Of a stretch of 64,000 bases of DNA, positions 36,432 to 46,223 are shown one piece after another. The notes beneath the pieces are model-generated. The model was not told the origin of the DNA. It ran no database searches and saw only the letters and a list, made by a program, of their open reading frames with translations. Source of the DNA: Bog-532 sp963805255 (GTDB lineage Bacteria > Actinomycetota > Actinomycetes > Streptosporangiales > Streptosporangiaceae); contig CAWDTK010000020.1 in NCBI GenBank assembly GCA_963805255.1, positions 62,001-126,000 on the forward strand, read 5' to 3'. The position numbers and the translations under genes were made by a program. Position 1 is the first letter of the stretch. Every line of letters starts with the position of its first letter.

Positions 36432-36821
36432 TCAGGCGGTCCCGGGGTCTTCCTGGCCCGCGTTTTTCTGCTTGGCCACCTCGGCCCGGACCTCGTCCAT
36501 GTCCAGGTCACGGACGGCCCTGATGACCTGCTCGAGCGTGGGCGCGGGGAGCGCGCCGGGCTGGGAGAAGACCAGGATGCCGTCGCGGAAGGCCATCAGC
36601 GTGGGGATCGAGGTGATCTGCGCCGCGGCGGCCAGCTCCTCCTGGTCCTCGGTGTCGATCTTGCCGAACCGGACGTCGATGTGCTCGTCGCTGGCCGCCT
36701 GGAACACCGGGGCGAACATGCGGCACGGCCCGCACCACGACGCCCACCAGTCCACCAGGGTGATGCCGGGCTGGGTGACGGTCTCCCCGAACGTCTCCTT
36801 GGTCAGTTCGATGGTGCTCAT
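36432..36821 (-). CDS. trxA: Thioredoxin
   Basis: A 129-residue thioredoxin with active site WASWCGPCRMF and the cis-Pro loop SIPTLMAF. It reduces protein disulfides with NADPH through thioredoxin reductase. The C-terminal tail of about 20 residues (MDEVRAEVAKQKNAGQEDPG) is longer than in E. coli Trx. It diverges from a sulfurtransferase-sufE operon about 220 bases away, so local context is thiol and sulfur chemistry. No trxB is near. Confidence 0.94.
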   Translation of the reverse strand: MSTIELTKETFGETVTQPGITLVDWWASWCGPCRMFAPVFQAASDEHIDVRFGKIDTEDQEELAAAAQITSIPTLMAFRDGILVFSQPGALPAPTLEQVIRAVRDLDMDEVRAEVAKQKNAGQEDPGTA

Positions 36822-37039
36822 AGCTCCTCGTCCGGTCGGTAGCGTGGAAATCTCTGGCGGTATAACGCAGGCGGGCCGCCGGAATTCCTGCCGCGTCCAG
36901 GGGCAAGCGTCCCGGGGCAGCCGGTCCGGGGGGCGTCTGTGCGCAGGCGTACCTGCGAAGGCGTCCCGGGGAAGGCTTGCCCGCGCGGGAGCGTTAACCT
37001 GCCTGCAACAGTCCGTCCACGACCGGAGGTGGGGAATCT

Positions 37040-37921
37040 GTGGCGCTGCCCTATGACTCTGCGGCGAAGTTCCAGGACTACGCGCACCCGGAGATGCTGG
37101 TCTCCACGGAATGGCTGGCCGGGCACCTGGATGACCCCGGGCTGGTCGTGGCGGAGTCCGATGAGGACGTGCTGCTGTACGAGACCGGCCACATTCCCGG
37201 CGCGGTCAAGCTGGACTGGCACACCGAGCTCAACCAGCCGGACACCCGCGACTACGTCGACGGCCAGGGTTTCGCGCGGCTGATGTCGGGGAAGGGGATT
37301 TCCCGTGGCACCACGCTCGTGCTGTACGGCGACCGGAACAACTGGTGGGCCGCGTACGCGCTCTGGGTGTGCACGCTGTTCGGCCACCCGGACGTCCGTC
37401 TCCTCGACGGGGGCCGGGCCAAGTGGATCGCCGAGAGCCGGCCGCTCAGCACCGGCGCGCCGGAGCGCCCGCGTGCCGGCTACCCCGTGACCGACCGGGA
37501 CGACACCCAGGTCCGCGCGTTCCGTTCCCAGGTCGAGGAGCACCTGGGCCAGCCGATGATCGACGTAAGGTCGCCGGGGGAGTACAGCGGCGAGCTCCTG
37601 CACATGCCCGACTACCCGCAGGAGGGCGCCGTCCGCGGCGGCCACATCCCGGGCGCGAGGAGCGTGCCCTGGGCGCGCGCCGCGGCCGAGGACGGCACGT
37701 TCCGCGAGCGCAAGGAACTCGAGGGCATCTACGCCGGCGAGGCCGGGCTGGGGCCGGGCGACAACATCGTCGTGTACTGCCGGATCGGCGAGCGGTCCAG
37801 CCACACCTGGTTCGTGCTGCAGCACCTGCTCGGTTTCCCGCACGTCCGCAACTACGACGGGTCCTGGACCGAGTGGGGCAACAGCGTCCGGGTTCCCATC
37901 ACCCGGGGCGGCACGCCATGA
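37040..37921 (+). CDS. Rhodanese-type sulfurtransferase
   Basis: A 293-residue tandem rhodanese. The inactive first domain has HIPGAVKLDWHTELN and the second carries the active loop VVYCRIGERSSHTW with the persulfide Cys. The loop CRIGER fits thiosulfate sulfurtransferase (CysA/SseA-like in actinobacteria); 3-mercaptopyruvate use is possible. GTG 37040 follows a strong GGAGGTGGGG. The stop overlaps sufE by four bases, so the sulfur may pass to SufE. Confidence 0.92.
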   Translation: MALPYDSAAKFQDYAHPEMLVSTEWLAGHLDDPGLVVAESDEDVLLYETGHIPGAVKLDWHTELNQPDTRDYVDGQGFARLMSGKGISRGTTLVLYGDRNNWWAAYALWVCTLFGHPDVRLLDGGRAKWIAESRPLSTGAPERPRAGYPVTDRDDTQVRAFRSQVEEHLGQPMIDVRSPGEYSGELLHMPDYPQEGAVRGGHIPGARSVPWARAAAEDGTFRERKELEGIYAGEAGLGPGDNIVVYCRIGERSSHTWFVLQHLLGFPHVRNYDGSWTEWGNSVRVPITRGGTP

Positions 37922-38355
37922 CCACCGGCACGCTCAACCCGCGCCTCGCGGAGATCATCGACGACTTCACGTGCCTGCCCGGCAAGGAGCGGCTCCAGCT
38001 GCTGCTGGAGTTCTCCGATGACCTGCCGGCCCTACCGGAGCGCTACGCCGGCCGGCGCGACCTGCTGGAACAGGTACCGGAGTGCCAGTCGCCGCTGTTC
38101 CTCGCGGTCGAGGTGGACGACGCCGGCGCGGTGCACCTGTTCTTCGACGCGCCGCCGGAGGCGCCGACCACGCGCGGGTTCGCCGGCATCCTGCAGGCCG
38201 GGCTGGATGGCCTGGACGCGGACGAGGTGCTGGCCACCCCGGACGAATTCACCGGCCAGCTCGGGCTCACCAACCTGGTCAGCCCGCTGCGGCTGCGCGG
38301 CATGGCCGCGATGCTGTCCCGCATCAAGCGCCAGATCCGCGGACAGCGCGCCTAA
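37918..38355 (+). CDS. sufE: SufE-family sulfur acceptor
   Basis: A 145-residue SufE. The acceptor Cys is in VPECQSPLFL, preceded by RRDLLEQ, and the LTNLVSPLRLRGMAAML C-terminal helix is present. SufE proteins take persulfide sulfur from a cysteine desulfurase for Fe-S assembly. Here the start ATG overlaps the rhodanese stop, a fusion-like pairing seen widely in actinobacteria, suggesting that the rhodanese is its sulfur donor or partner. Confidence 0.92.
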   Translation: MTTGTLNPRLAEIIDDFTCLPGKERLQLLLEFSDDLPALPERYAGRRDLLEQVPECQSPLFLAVEVDDAGAVHLFFDAPPEAPTTRGFAGILQAGLDGLDADEVLATPDEFTGQLGLTNLVSPLRLRGMAAMLSRIKRQIRGQRA

Positions 38356-38847
38356 CCGTTCCCCCGCGACCCGTCAGTCACATCGGCCTCATCAGTCCTG
38401 CAGGCCGCGCAATCCTCACAGGCCCCGCCCGCATCAGCGGCCAGTCCCATTTCCAGACGCCGAATATTTGCCGAATAATGCACTAAAATGTGCCGCTCTT
38501 AAACCGCGTCGATGTCATTGTCTGTTTCTGACGGCCGTCCCGAAGATGGGGGTGGTCGCAGCGCCGCGCTTGCCCGGAAGTGGCGTACCCCAAACATCTC
38601 CGATCGGGAGCAATGCGGAGAACTGCCGCAGCCGGGCTAGCAGCGGAGATACGGGAAGTTCTGCTCCGCCCGGGCATCCCGTACAAGTGTGTCGGGTCAC
38701 CTCTGACCTGCGTTTTTCTCACAATGCCAGCCATTCGGCGCTATGCTCATTGCGTTCGTCAGGCTCTACGGGTCGGGAGGACCCACGTTATTTGGAGCTA
38801 GGTCGGCGGCGCGAAGGGGATCGCACAGCCGCCGGGGGGAGGACAAG
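38356..38847. other. Intergenic region upstream of SpoIIE-like gene
   Basis: 492 bases without a convincing gene. An AT-richer stretch (38460-38525) and another near 38715-38745 could hold promoters. Short frames on either strand have no recognisable composition or ribosome site. Confidence 0.4.
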
Positions 38848-41274
38848 GTGTACGTGATTGAACTGGGTCGGTTCTTGTTTCCATATCAAGGTGGCAGTCT
38901 CGTGAGCCCGGGCATCGTCCCGGTCGAAGATCTTCGCCAGCCGCGTGAGGCGGCGGGCGAGGCTGTCGTCCGGGCCGTGCACGCCGCGCCGGCCACGGGC
39001 GCCGCGCCCACCGCGGGTGTGATCTGGTCTGGCGCGACGGTTCCGGCGACGGCCGATCCCGTAGCTGTCCCCGTCAAGCTCTCCGCCCCCCACGTCAATG
39101 GGAAGAAAGAGCACGGCGGGGACGTGGTGACCCGCGAGGACAACATGGTGACCAGTTGGAACGCGGTGACCGGCGAGGACGTGATAGCCAGTGGGAACAC
39201 AGTGACCGGCGAGGAGGCGGTAACCCGCGAGGACGTGATAGCCAGTGGGAACACAGTGACCGGCGAGGAGGCAGTGACCCGCGAGGACGTGATAGCCAGT
39301 GCGGGCGGCCATTCGGCGCCGGGCCAGCAGGCCGCCGGCCCGGGTCGGCCCTCGGTGCTCTTCCGCCCGGGCGTGACCGCCGTCAACGCCGGGTTCTTCA
39401 GCTGGGACATGATCGCTAACGAGGTCGTCTGCGAGCCGGGTATCTACGGGCTGCACGGCCTCCCGGAGGACGGCCCGGCCACGATGGAGACGTTCCTGTC
39501 GCGTGTCCCGGAAGAAGATCTGCCCGACATCATCGCGGCGTTGCGGCACATGATGAGCTCCTGCGGCACCTATCAGATTGAGTACCGGGTGGCCGCCCTC
39601 GACGGCTCGCTGCGCTCGATGGAGGCCCGCGGCCGGGTCCTGCCGGGTCCGGACGGCCAGCCGGCCAGGATGACCGGCTTCGTCATGGACACCACGACGA
39701 TCTGGGCCACCCGTGAGGCCGAACGGCGCCGGCTGCACGAGGGCGCCGAACGGACGTCGCTCACGCAGAAGTTCGCGGCCGCCCTCGCCTCGGCGGTCAC
39801 CGTAGATGCCATCACGGCGGCCGCGTGGGTCGGCCTGGCCACCTACGGCGCGGACAGCCTGGTCATTGTCACCGAGCACGACGGGTACCACACCCCCGTC
39901 ACCTCGTACGGCTTCGAGCCGGAGGCCGGCCGCCTGCTCGCTGATCCCGCGCCGTCTCCCGGTTCGCCCGTCGCGGACGCCATCGCGCAGGAGGCGGCGG
40001 TGTTCATCGGTTCCGGCGCGGACCTGGCGGCCCGCTATCCGCACCTCGCCGGGGCGATCACCGGGTCGGCGCAGCGCGCCTGGGCGGCCGTCCCGGTTCC
40101 CGACGCCAAGGGCAGAACCGGTGCGTGCCTGATCGGGTTCACCGAACCCCGCCAGTTCGGCGCCGAGGAGCGTGCGCTCCTGGTCGCTGCCTCGGCCTTG
40201 CTGGCCCAGTCGCTGCAGCGGGCGCGGATGTATGAATCGGAGCACGCGCTGGCGCGTGACCTCCAGCGCGGGCTGCTGCCGCGCGGCCCGCTGCTGGCCC
40301 CCGGCGTGACCATTGCCGCCCGCTATAAGCCGGTGACGTCGGGGCTGGAGATCGGCGGCGATTTCTACGACGCGATCGAGCTGACGGACGGCCGTGTCGC
40401 CCTGGTCATCGGGGACGTCCAGGGACACAACCCAATCGCCGCCTCCCTGATGGGGCGGCTCTGCATGGTCGTGCACGCTTACGCCCGCGAAGGACACGGG
40501 CCGGCCGAGGTGATGACCCGCGCCAACCAGTGGCTGACCGAGCTCAACGCCGATCCGGACATGGCCCTGTTCGCCACCTGCTGTTTCGTGGTGATCGATC
40601 CGGCCGGCAGCGAGCTCGAAATGTGCCGGGCCGGTCATCCCGCACCGGTCCTCATCTCGCCGGGCGCCGCGCCCGTGCTCCTCGGCCAGGGTGACGACCT
40701 ACTGCTGGGTGTGGACCCCGCGGAGCAGTACACGACGATCAAGGTCCCCCTGCCGGCCGGGACGACGCTCGTCCTGGCCACGGACGGCCTGCTCGAAGAT
40801 GACGGCCGTGACCCCGACTGCAACGTCCGCGCCCTGCTCAGCGTGCTCGAGGACGGAGCCGAGGATGAGCTTGAGACGCTCGCGGACCGGCTGCTGGCCA
40901 GCCCCCAGCGGCCCACCCGGCACGGCGACGACATCGCCTTGCTGGTCGCCCGGGTCGACGGCGCCGCCCGCCCGCGCCTCTGTGCGGTGCCCGGCCTGTA
41001 CGTGCCCCCGCAGCCCTACGGACAGCGTTCTGGGCTGAGTTCTGCCCGCCGGGCTGAGCCTCCGCCCACCGTCCCGCCACCCGCCGGACGCCGTCCATCC
41101 GCCCGTCAGATGGCGCCGCGCCGCCCGCCGCCCGCCGGACGCTGTCCCTCCGCCCGTCAGATGGCGCCGCGCCGCCCGCCGCCCGCCGGACGCCGTCCCT
41201 CCGCCCGTCAGATGGCGCCGCGCCGCCCGCCGCCCCTCCGCACGCCACGTGTGCCCGGTCCGCGCCACCCCTAA
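38848..41274 (+). CDS. PAS-GAF-SpoIIE protein phosphatase
   Basis: An 808-residue phosphatase from GTG 38848, after an ideal GGGGGAGG. A variable N-terminus with an 18-residue repeat is followed by a PAS domain (about 175-300), a GAF domain (about 320-470) and a SpoIIE/RsbU-type PP2C domain (about 480-715). The latter has LQRGLLPRGP, GGDFYDAIEL, VIGDVQGH and LVLATDGLLEDDG. Such proteins dephosphorylate anti-anti-sigma factors in partner-switch stress control. The tail is a 17-residue Arg/Pro-rich repeat. No anti-sigma gene adjoins. Confidence 0.92.
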   Translation: MYVIELGRFLFPYQGGSLVSPGIVPVEDLRQPREAAGEAVVRAVHAAPATGAAPTAGVIWSGATVPATADPVAVPVKLSAPHVNGKKEHGGDVVTREDNMVTSWNAVTGEDVIASGNTVTGEEAVTREDVIASGNTVTGEEAVTREDVIASAGGHSAPGQQAAGPGRPSVLFRPGVTAVNAGFFSWDMIANEVVCEPGIYGLHGLPEDGPATMETFLSRVPEEDLPDIIAALRHMMSSCGTYQIEYRVAALDGSLRSMEARGRVLPGPDGQPARMTGFVMDTTTIWATREAERRRLHEGAERTSLTQKFAAALASAVTVDAITAAAWVGLATYGADSLVIVTEHDGYHTPVTSYGFEPEAGRLLADPAPSPGSPVADAIAQEAAVFIGSGADLAARYPHLAGAITGSAQRAWAAVPVPDAKGRTGACLIGFTEPRQFGAEERALLVAASALLAQSLQRARMYESEHALARDLQRGLLPRGPLLAPGVTIAARYKPVTSGLEIGGDFYDAIELTDGRVALVIGDVQGHNPIAASLMGRLCMVVHAYAREGHGPAEVMTRANQWLTELNADPDMALFATCCFVVIDPAGSELEMCRAGHPAPVLISPGAAPVLLGQGDDLLLGVDPAEQYTTIKVPLPAGTTLVLATDGLLEDDGRDPDCNVRALLSVLEDGAEDELETLADRLLASPQRPTRHGDDIALLVARVDGAARPRLCAVPGLYVPPQPYGQRSGLSSARRAEPPPTVPPPAGRRPSARQMAPRRPPPAGRCPSARQMAPRRPPPAGRRPSARQMAPRRPPPLRTPRVPGPRHP
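39175..39300 (+). repeat. 54-bp tandem repeat in SpoIIE-like gene
   Basis: Two full copies (from 39175 and 39229) and a partial third (39283) of a 54-bp unit encode EDVIASGNTVTGEEAVTR. A related degenerate copy lies just upstream at about 39121. The reading frame is preserved. Confidence 0.85.
41080..41232 (+). repeat. 51-bp tandem repeat at the end of the SpoIIE-like gene
   Basis: Three near-identical 51-bp units encode a basic 17-residue repeat, PAGRRPSARQMAPRRPP. The unit keeps the frame. The basic tail might bind acidic surfaces, but there is no direct evidence. Confidence 0.9.
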
Positions 41275-41417
41275 GCGGAAGATTCCGTCCTCTTTGGGTT
41301 AGCCCCAGATACCGCTGGCGCGGCGCCGTACCGGCGTGCAAAATGGGCGCGATGGCCGTCGGCAGCGCGCATAGCGTCGGCCCATTTGGGGTACCCGCCG
41401 AAAATCCTATTTGCGGG

Positions 41418-41951
41418 TCAGACTGCGGGCCCGTCGAGGGACATGTAGGAGCCGCGCCAGAAGAGCAGGGGGGTGGCTTGGTCGGCCGACGTCTCCGCGT
41501 ACCGGAGGCGCCCGATGATGATCTCGTGATCGCCCCCGGGCAGGCTGTGCTCCACGGTGCACTCCAGCGTGGCGAGCGCCCCTGCCAGCCGGGGACTGCC
41601 GGTCGGGCCCGGCTGGTGCCGGACGCCTTCCCAGGCCGCCGTGAGCCCCCGCCGGGCGAAGTTGGCGGACAGTTCCTGCTGCGGGGCGGCCAGCACGTTC
41701 ACCACGAAGGCGCCGTGGCTACGGATCGCCTCGAGGGTCAGGCTGGCCCGGTCGAAGCAGACGAGGATGAGCGGCGGGTCCAGGGACAGCGAGCTGACCG
41801 CGTTGGCCGTCGTGCCGACGGGCTGGCCGTCCGGCCCGACGGAGGTGACCACCGCGACCCCGGTGGCGAAGTGGCCGACGGCACGGCGGAACTCTTCGCT
41901 CGTGATGTCAACACCGTCAACATCAGCAGGGGTGGATGCTGTCATCGTCAT
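41418..41951 (-). CDS. Flavin reductase family protein
   Basis: A 177-residue split-barrel FMN-binding protein. It has RRAVGHFATGVAVVTS, the GTTANAVSSLSLDPPLILVC flavin-binding stretch and an FVVNVLAAPQQELSANFARR segment. Members supply reduced flavin to two-component monooxygenases. No monooxygenase lies adjacent, so the partner is elsewhere or it acts alone. Confidence 0.93.
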   Translation of the reverse strand: MTMTASTPADVDGVDITSEEFRRAVGHFATGVAVVTSVGPDGQPVGTTANAVSSLSLDPPLILVCFDRASLTLEAIRSHGAFVVNVLAAPQQELSANFARRGLTAAWEGVRHQPGPTGSPRLAGALATLECTVEHSLPGGDHEIIIGRLRYAETSADQATPLLFWRGSYMSLDGPAV

Positions 41952-42405
41952 ATCTGCCCATGGTTCGGCGGGTGCACATTATTGAGCAAGTAATTTCCGA
42001 TGTGGCGGTATTTCCAATCGACGGGATCGGGGCTGGCGTGGGTGCGGCCGTTGCGCCAGTGACGGCTGAGGTCGTGGCGCCTGCCGGCCGTGCTGGCGCC
42101 GCTCAGGCGCAACAGATCACTCGCCACGCCGATCGCCTCAGCCGCGGACGCGGCCGACGCCGACCGCCGCCGGTGAAAGCGCCGTCATCGCGCCGCCGTC
42201 CCGCACGTGGCCAGATCGTTGCGCCGAACGGGCCCTGGCGCGACCGCACCGCCGATTTGGGCCTTCTTTCCCGGTGGCCAGGTCGGTGGTCAACGTGACA
42301 AACCTCCCGGGTTCCGGCATGGCCCACTATACCCATTAAGCCGACCGATAAACTAGATTACTCCGGGGCAGCCGTCGCATCTCCTCCGGTGTTCCCGGCC
42401 AGGAG
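41952..42405. other. Intergenic region
   Basis: 454 bases between the flavin reductase and the phosphopantetheinyl transferase ends. Part is AT-richer (41975-42020 and 42320-42360). Short frames here look random. Nothing is recognised. Confidence 0.4.
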
Positions 42406-43137
42406 TTATTTCCCCGCAGCCCGCCGGGGTAATACGTCAGGGGACAAGGATGAGCGATCACGCGCGGGCACCGCGGGCACCGCGACCGCGGTGACCAGCA
42501 GGCCGTTCTGGGTGAGCCAGGCGCCGGCGAACGAGCTGAGCCGGCGGCCGTCCCGTACCGGTCCCGGCACCAGGAGGCGCGCCGAGAACGTACTGGCCGC
42601 CGGCTGCACGGTAACGACCGCCTGATCGAAGCCGAGCCAGCGCTCGGTCAGCGGGAACCACGCCTTGTACACCGATTCCTTGGCGCTGAACAGGAGCCGG
42701 TCCCAGCACACGGACGGTGCGGCGGAGCTCAGCTCGCGCAGTCCGGCGCGCTCGTCCGGGACGGTTACCACATCCAGCACGCCGGCGGGCAGCGGGTGGT
42801 TCGGCTCGGCGTCCAGCCCCAGGGCGAGCAGATCACTGTCCCAGGCCACCGCGCAGGCCCGGTACCCGTCGCAGTGCGTGATACTGCCCAGCACCCCGGC
42901 GGGCCACTGCGGGGCTCCCCCCGGGCCGGACAGGATGGGGGCGGGCGGCAGGCCGAGTTTGCCCAGCGCGGCCCGGGCGCACGCCCGCGCGGTAGTGAAC
43001 TCCCGGCGCCGCTTGTCCACCGCCTTCGCGACGACCCGCTCTTCCTCCGGGAACAGCGCCGCGCCGGGCAATGCCCCGGGCAAGTCGCCAAACGCTTCCG
43101 CGCTGGCCGCCGCGGCGGGCAGCAACTGCTCGATCAT
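42406..43137 (-). CDS. 4'-phosphopantetheinyl transferase
   Basis: A Sfp/EntD-type transferase of about 243 residues. It has the Mg-binding LLALGLDAEPN and the catalytic LLFSAKESVYKAWFPL helix with Lys and Glu, and an EEERVV region near the N-terminus. It moves phosphopantetheine from CoA to carrier proteins of fatty acid, polyketide or peptide synthases. ATG 43137 overlaps the stop of the metallophosphoesterase relic (ATGA). That metallophosphoesterase-PPTase order is usual in actinomycetes. Confidence 0.92.
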   Translation of the reverse strand: MIEQLLPAAAASAEAFGDLPGALPGAALFPEEERVVAKAVDKRRREFTTARACARAALGKLGLPPAPILSGPGGAPQWPAGVLGSITHCDGYRACAVAWDSDLLALGLDAEPNHPLPAGVLDVVTVPDERAGLRELSSAAPSVCWDRLLFSAKESVYKAWFPLTERWLGFDQAVVTVQPAASTFSARLLVPGPVRDGRRLSSFAGAWLTQNGLLVTAVAVPAVPARDRSSLSPDVLPRRAAGK

Positions 43138-43349
43138 CAGGGCGCCCGGCGCAGGTAGGGCGCCGGCAGGATCTGGCGCGATTGGGCGGGCGGGCTGGCG
43201 CGGCGCTGCCATTCCGTCGGGTAGCCGACAGAGACCTCCTCGAAGGGCACCCCGCTGCCGGACTCCGGATATAGCTTGTCGATAAGCTCGCGGTTGCCCG
43301 GGAAAGCGACATGAAGATCGCTGATGGCAAACAGTTTTCCGGCACTCAT
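43137..43349 (-). pseudogene. Metallophosphoesterase with large internal deletion
   Basis: A 70-residue frame. Its start, AGKLFAISDLHVAFPGNREL, is the N-terminal metal-binding strand of a metallophosphoesterase (SDLH), and its end, GVPFEEVSVGYPTEWQRRAS, is the C-terminus of the same family. The roughly 200 middle residues with the remaining metal ligands are missing, yet the frame is preserved into the ATGA overlap with the PPTase. It cannot be a working phosphoesterase. It is probably kept for translational coupling, or is recent. Confidence 0.7.
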
Positions 43350-43551
43350 GAGGAACTATTCAGCGGCCTTCGGGATACGCGGTCAAGGCGGGTGCGCCGA
43401 CCGAATGGTGGTTTCCTTACCGGTGCAGGCGCGCTCCCGTTTTTTCCAGCCCAGTCCGGAACGTGTCACACGCCGGCGGCCGGTGTCAAGCACCCCTAAC
43501 GGCTCACCGGGATCAAGGGTTGGCAGGTCATCCCAGGTCAGCGACGGTCAG

Positions 43552-43740
43552 TTCATAAAGATCAGCCCGCTGGCGTTCGATGGCGTCTATCTCATCAAAC
43601 CCGCTGCCTGCCCGGATGACCGCGGGCCGTGTGCCCGCGCTGAGTTCCGGGCGCGGCATCTGCACTACCCCGGCCGCCCCGGCAAACCCGCGCCCGAAGC
43701 CCTTGCGATAACAGGCGTGGCGGAAGGCGGTCGGGGGTAA
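43552..43740 (+). pseudogene. Possible RmlC-like epimerase N-terminal fragment
   Basis: One frame reads KISPLAFDGVYLIKP followed by DDRGPCARAEFRARHL. This resembles the start of dTDP-4-dehydrorhamnose 3,5-epimerase, where VxLIxP is followed by DDRGFF. The catalytic cupin barrel does not follow and no start codon fits. I treat it as a tentative relic. Confidence 0.35.
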
Positions 43741-43748
43741 AAGAGAGC

Positions 43749-44033
43749 GTGATGAACGCGGAGCGGCAGCGAGTCCAGGGTTTCGGCCGGCTCGAGGACG
43801 GGCTCCACGGCGATGATGACGGGCTGCACGGTGATGATCCGGCCGGGCGCGCCGCCCGCGGGCTGCTGCGCGGCGAACCGGGCGACCAGCGGATGCTGCT
43901 TACCCTTGTCAGCCTCGATCGCCTGGAAAGGATCACTGCGAAGCTGTCCCCCACCGCACCCTCTGGCTCCACCGCACCCGCCAGCCCCACCGCGCCCCCT
44001 GACCCCACCACACCCTCTGGCCCCACTGGATAG
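43749..44033 (+). CDS. Hypothetical protein upstream of glgX
   Basis: A 94-residue frame with an acidic middle (GRLEDGLHGDDDGLHGDDPA), a helical LLTLVSLDRLERITAKL and a Thr/Pro-rich tail made of short repeats. It ends 11 bases before the glgX start and could share its transcript. I recognise no family. Confidence 0.3.
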   Translation: MMNAERQRVQGFGRLEDGLHGDDDGLHGDDPAGRAARGLLRGEPGDQRMLLTLVSLDRLERITAKLSPTAPSGSTAPASPTAPPDPTTPSGPTG

Positions 44034-44044
44034 GAGGGCTAGCC

Positions 44045-46213
<2,169 letters not shown>

Positions 46214-46223
46214 TCGGCAGGGG

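Noticed and set aside
38483..38801. Short frames on both strands before the SpoIIE-like gene
   Set aside because: Both overlap each other, with no motif or ribosome site. The AT-richer context fits a promoter region better.
42138..42336. Short minus-strand frames between flavin reductase and PPTase
   Set aside because: No family match, poor composition and no ribosome site.
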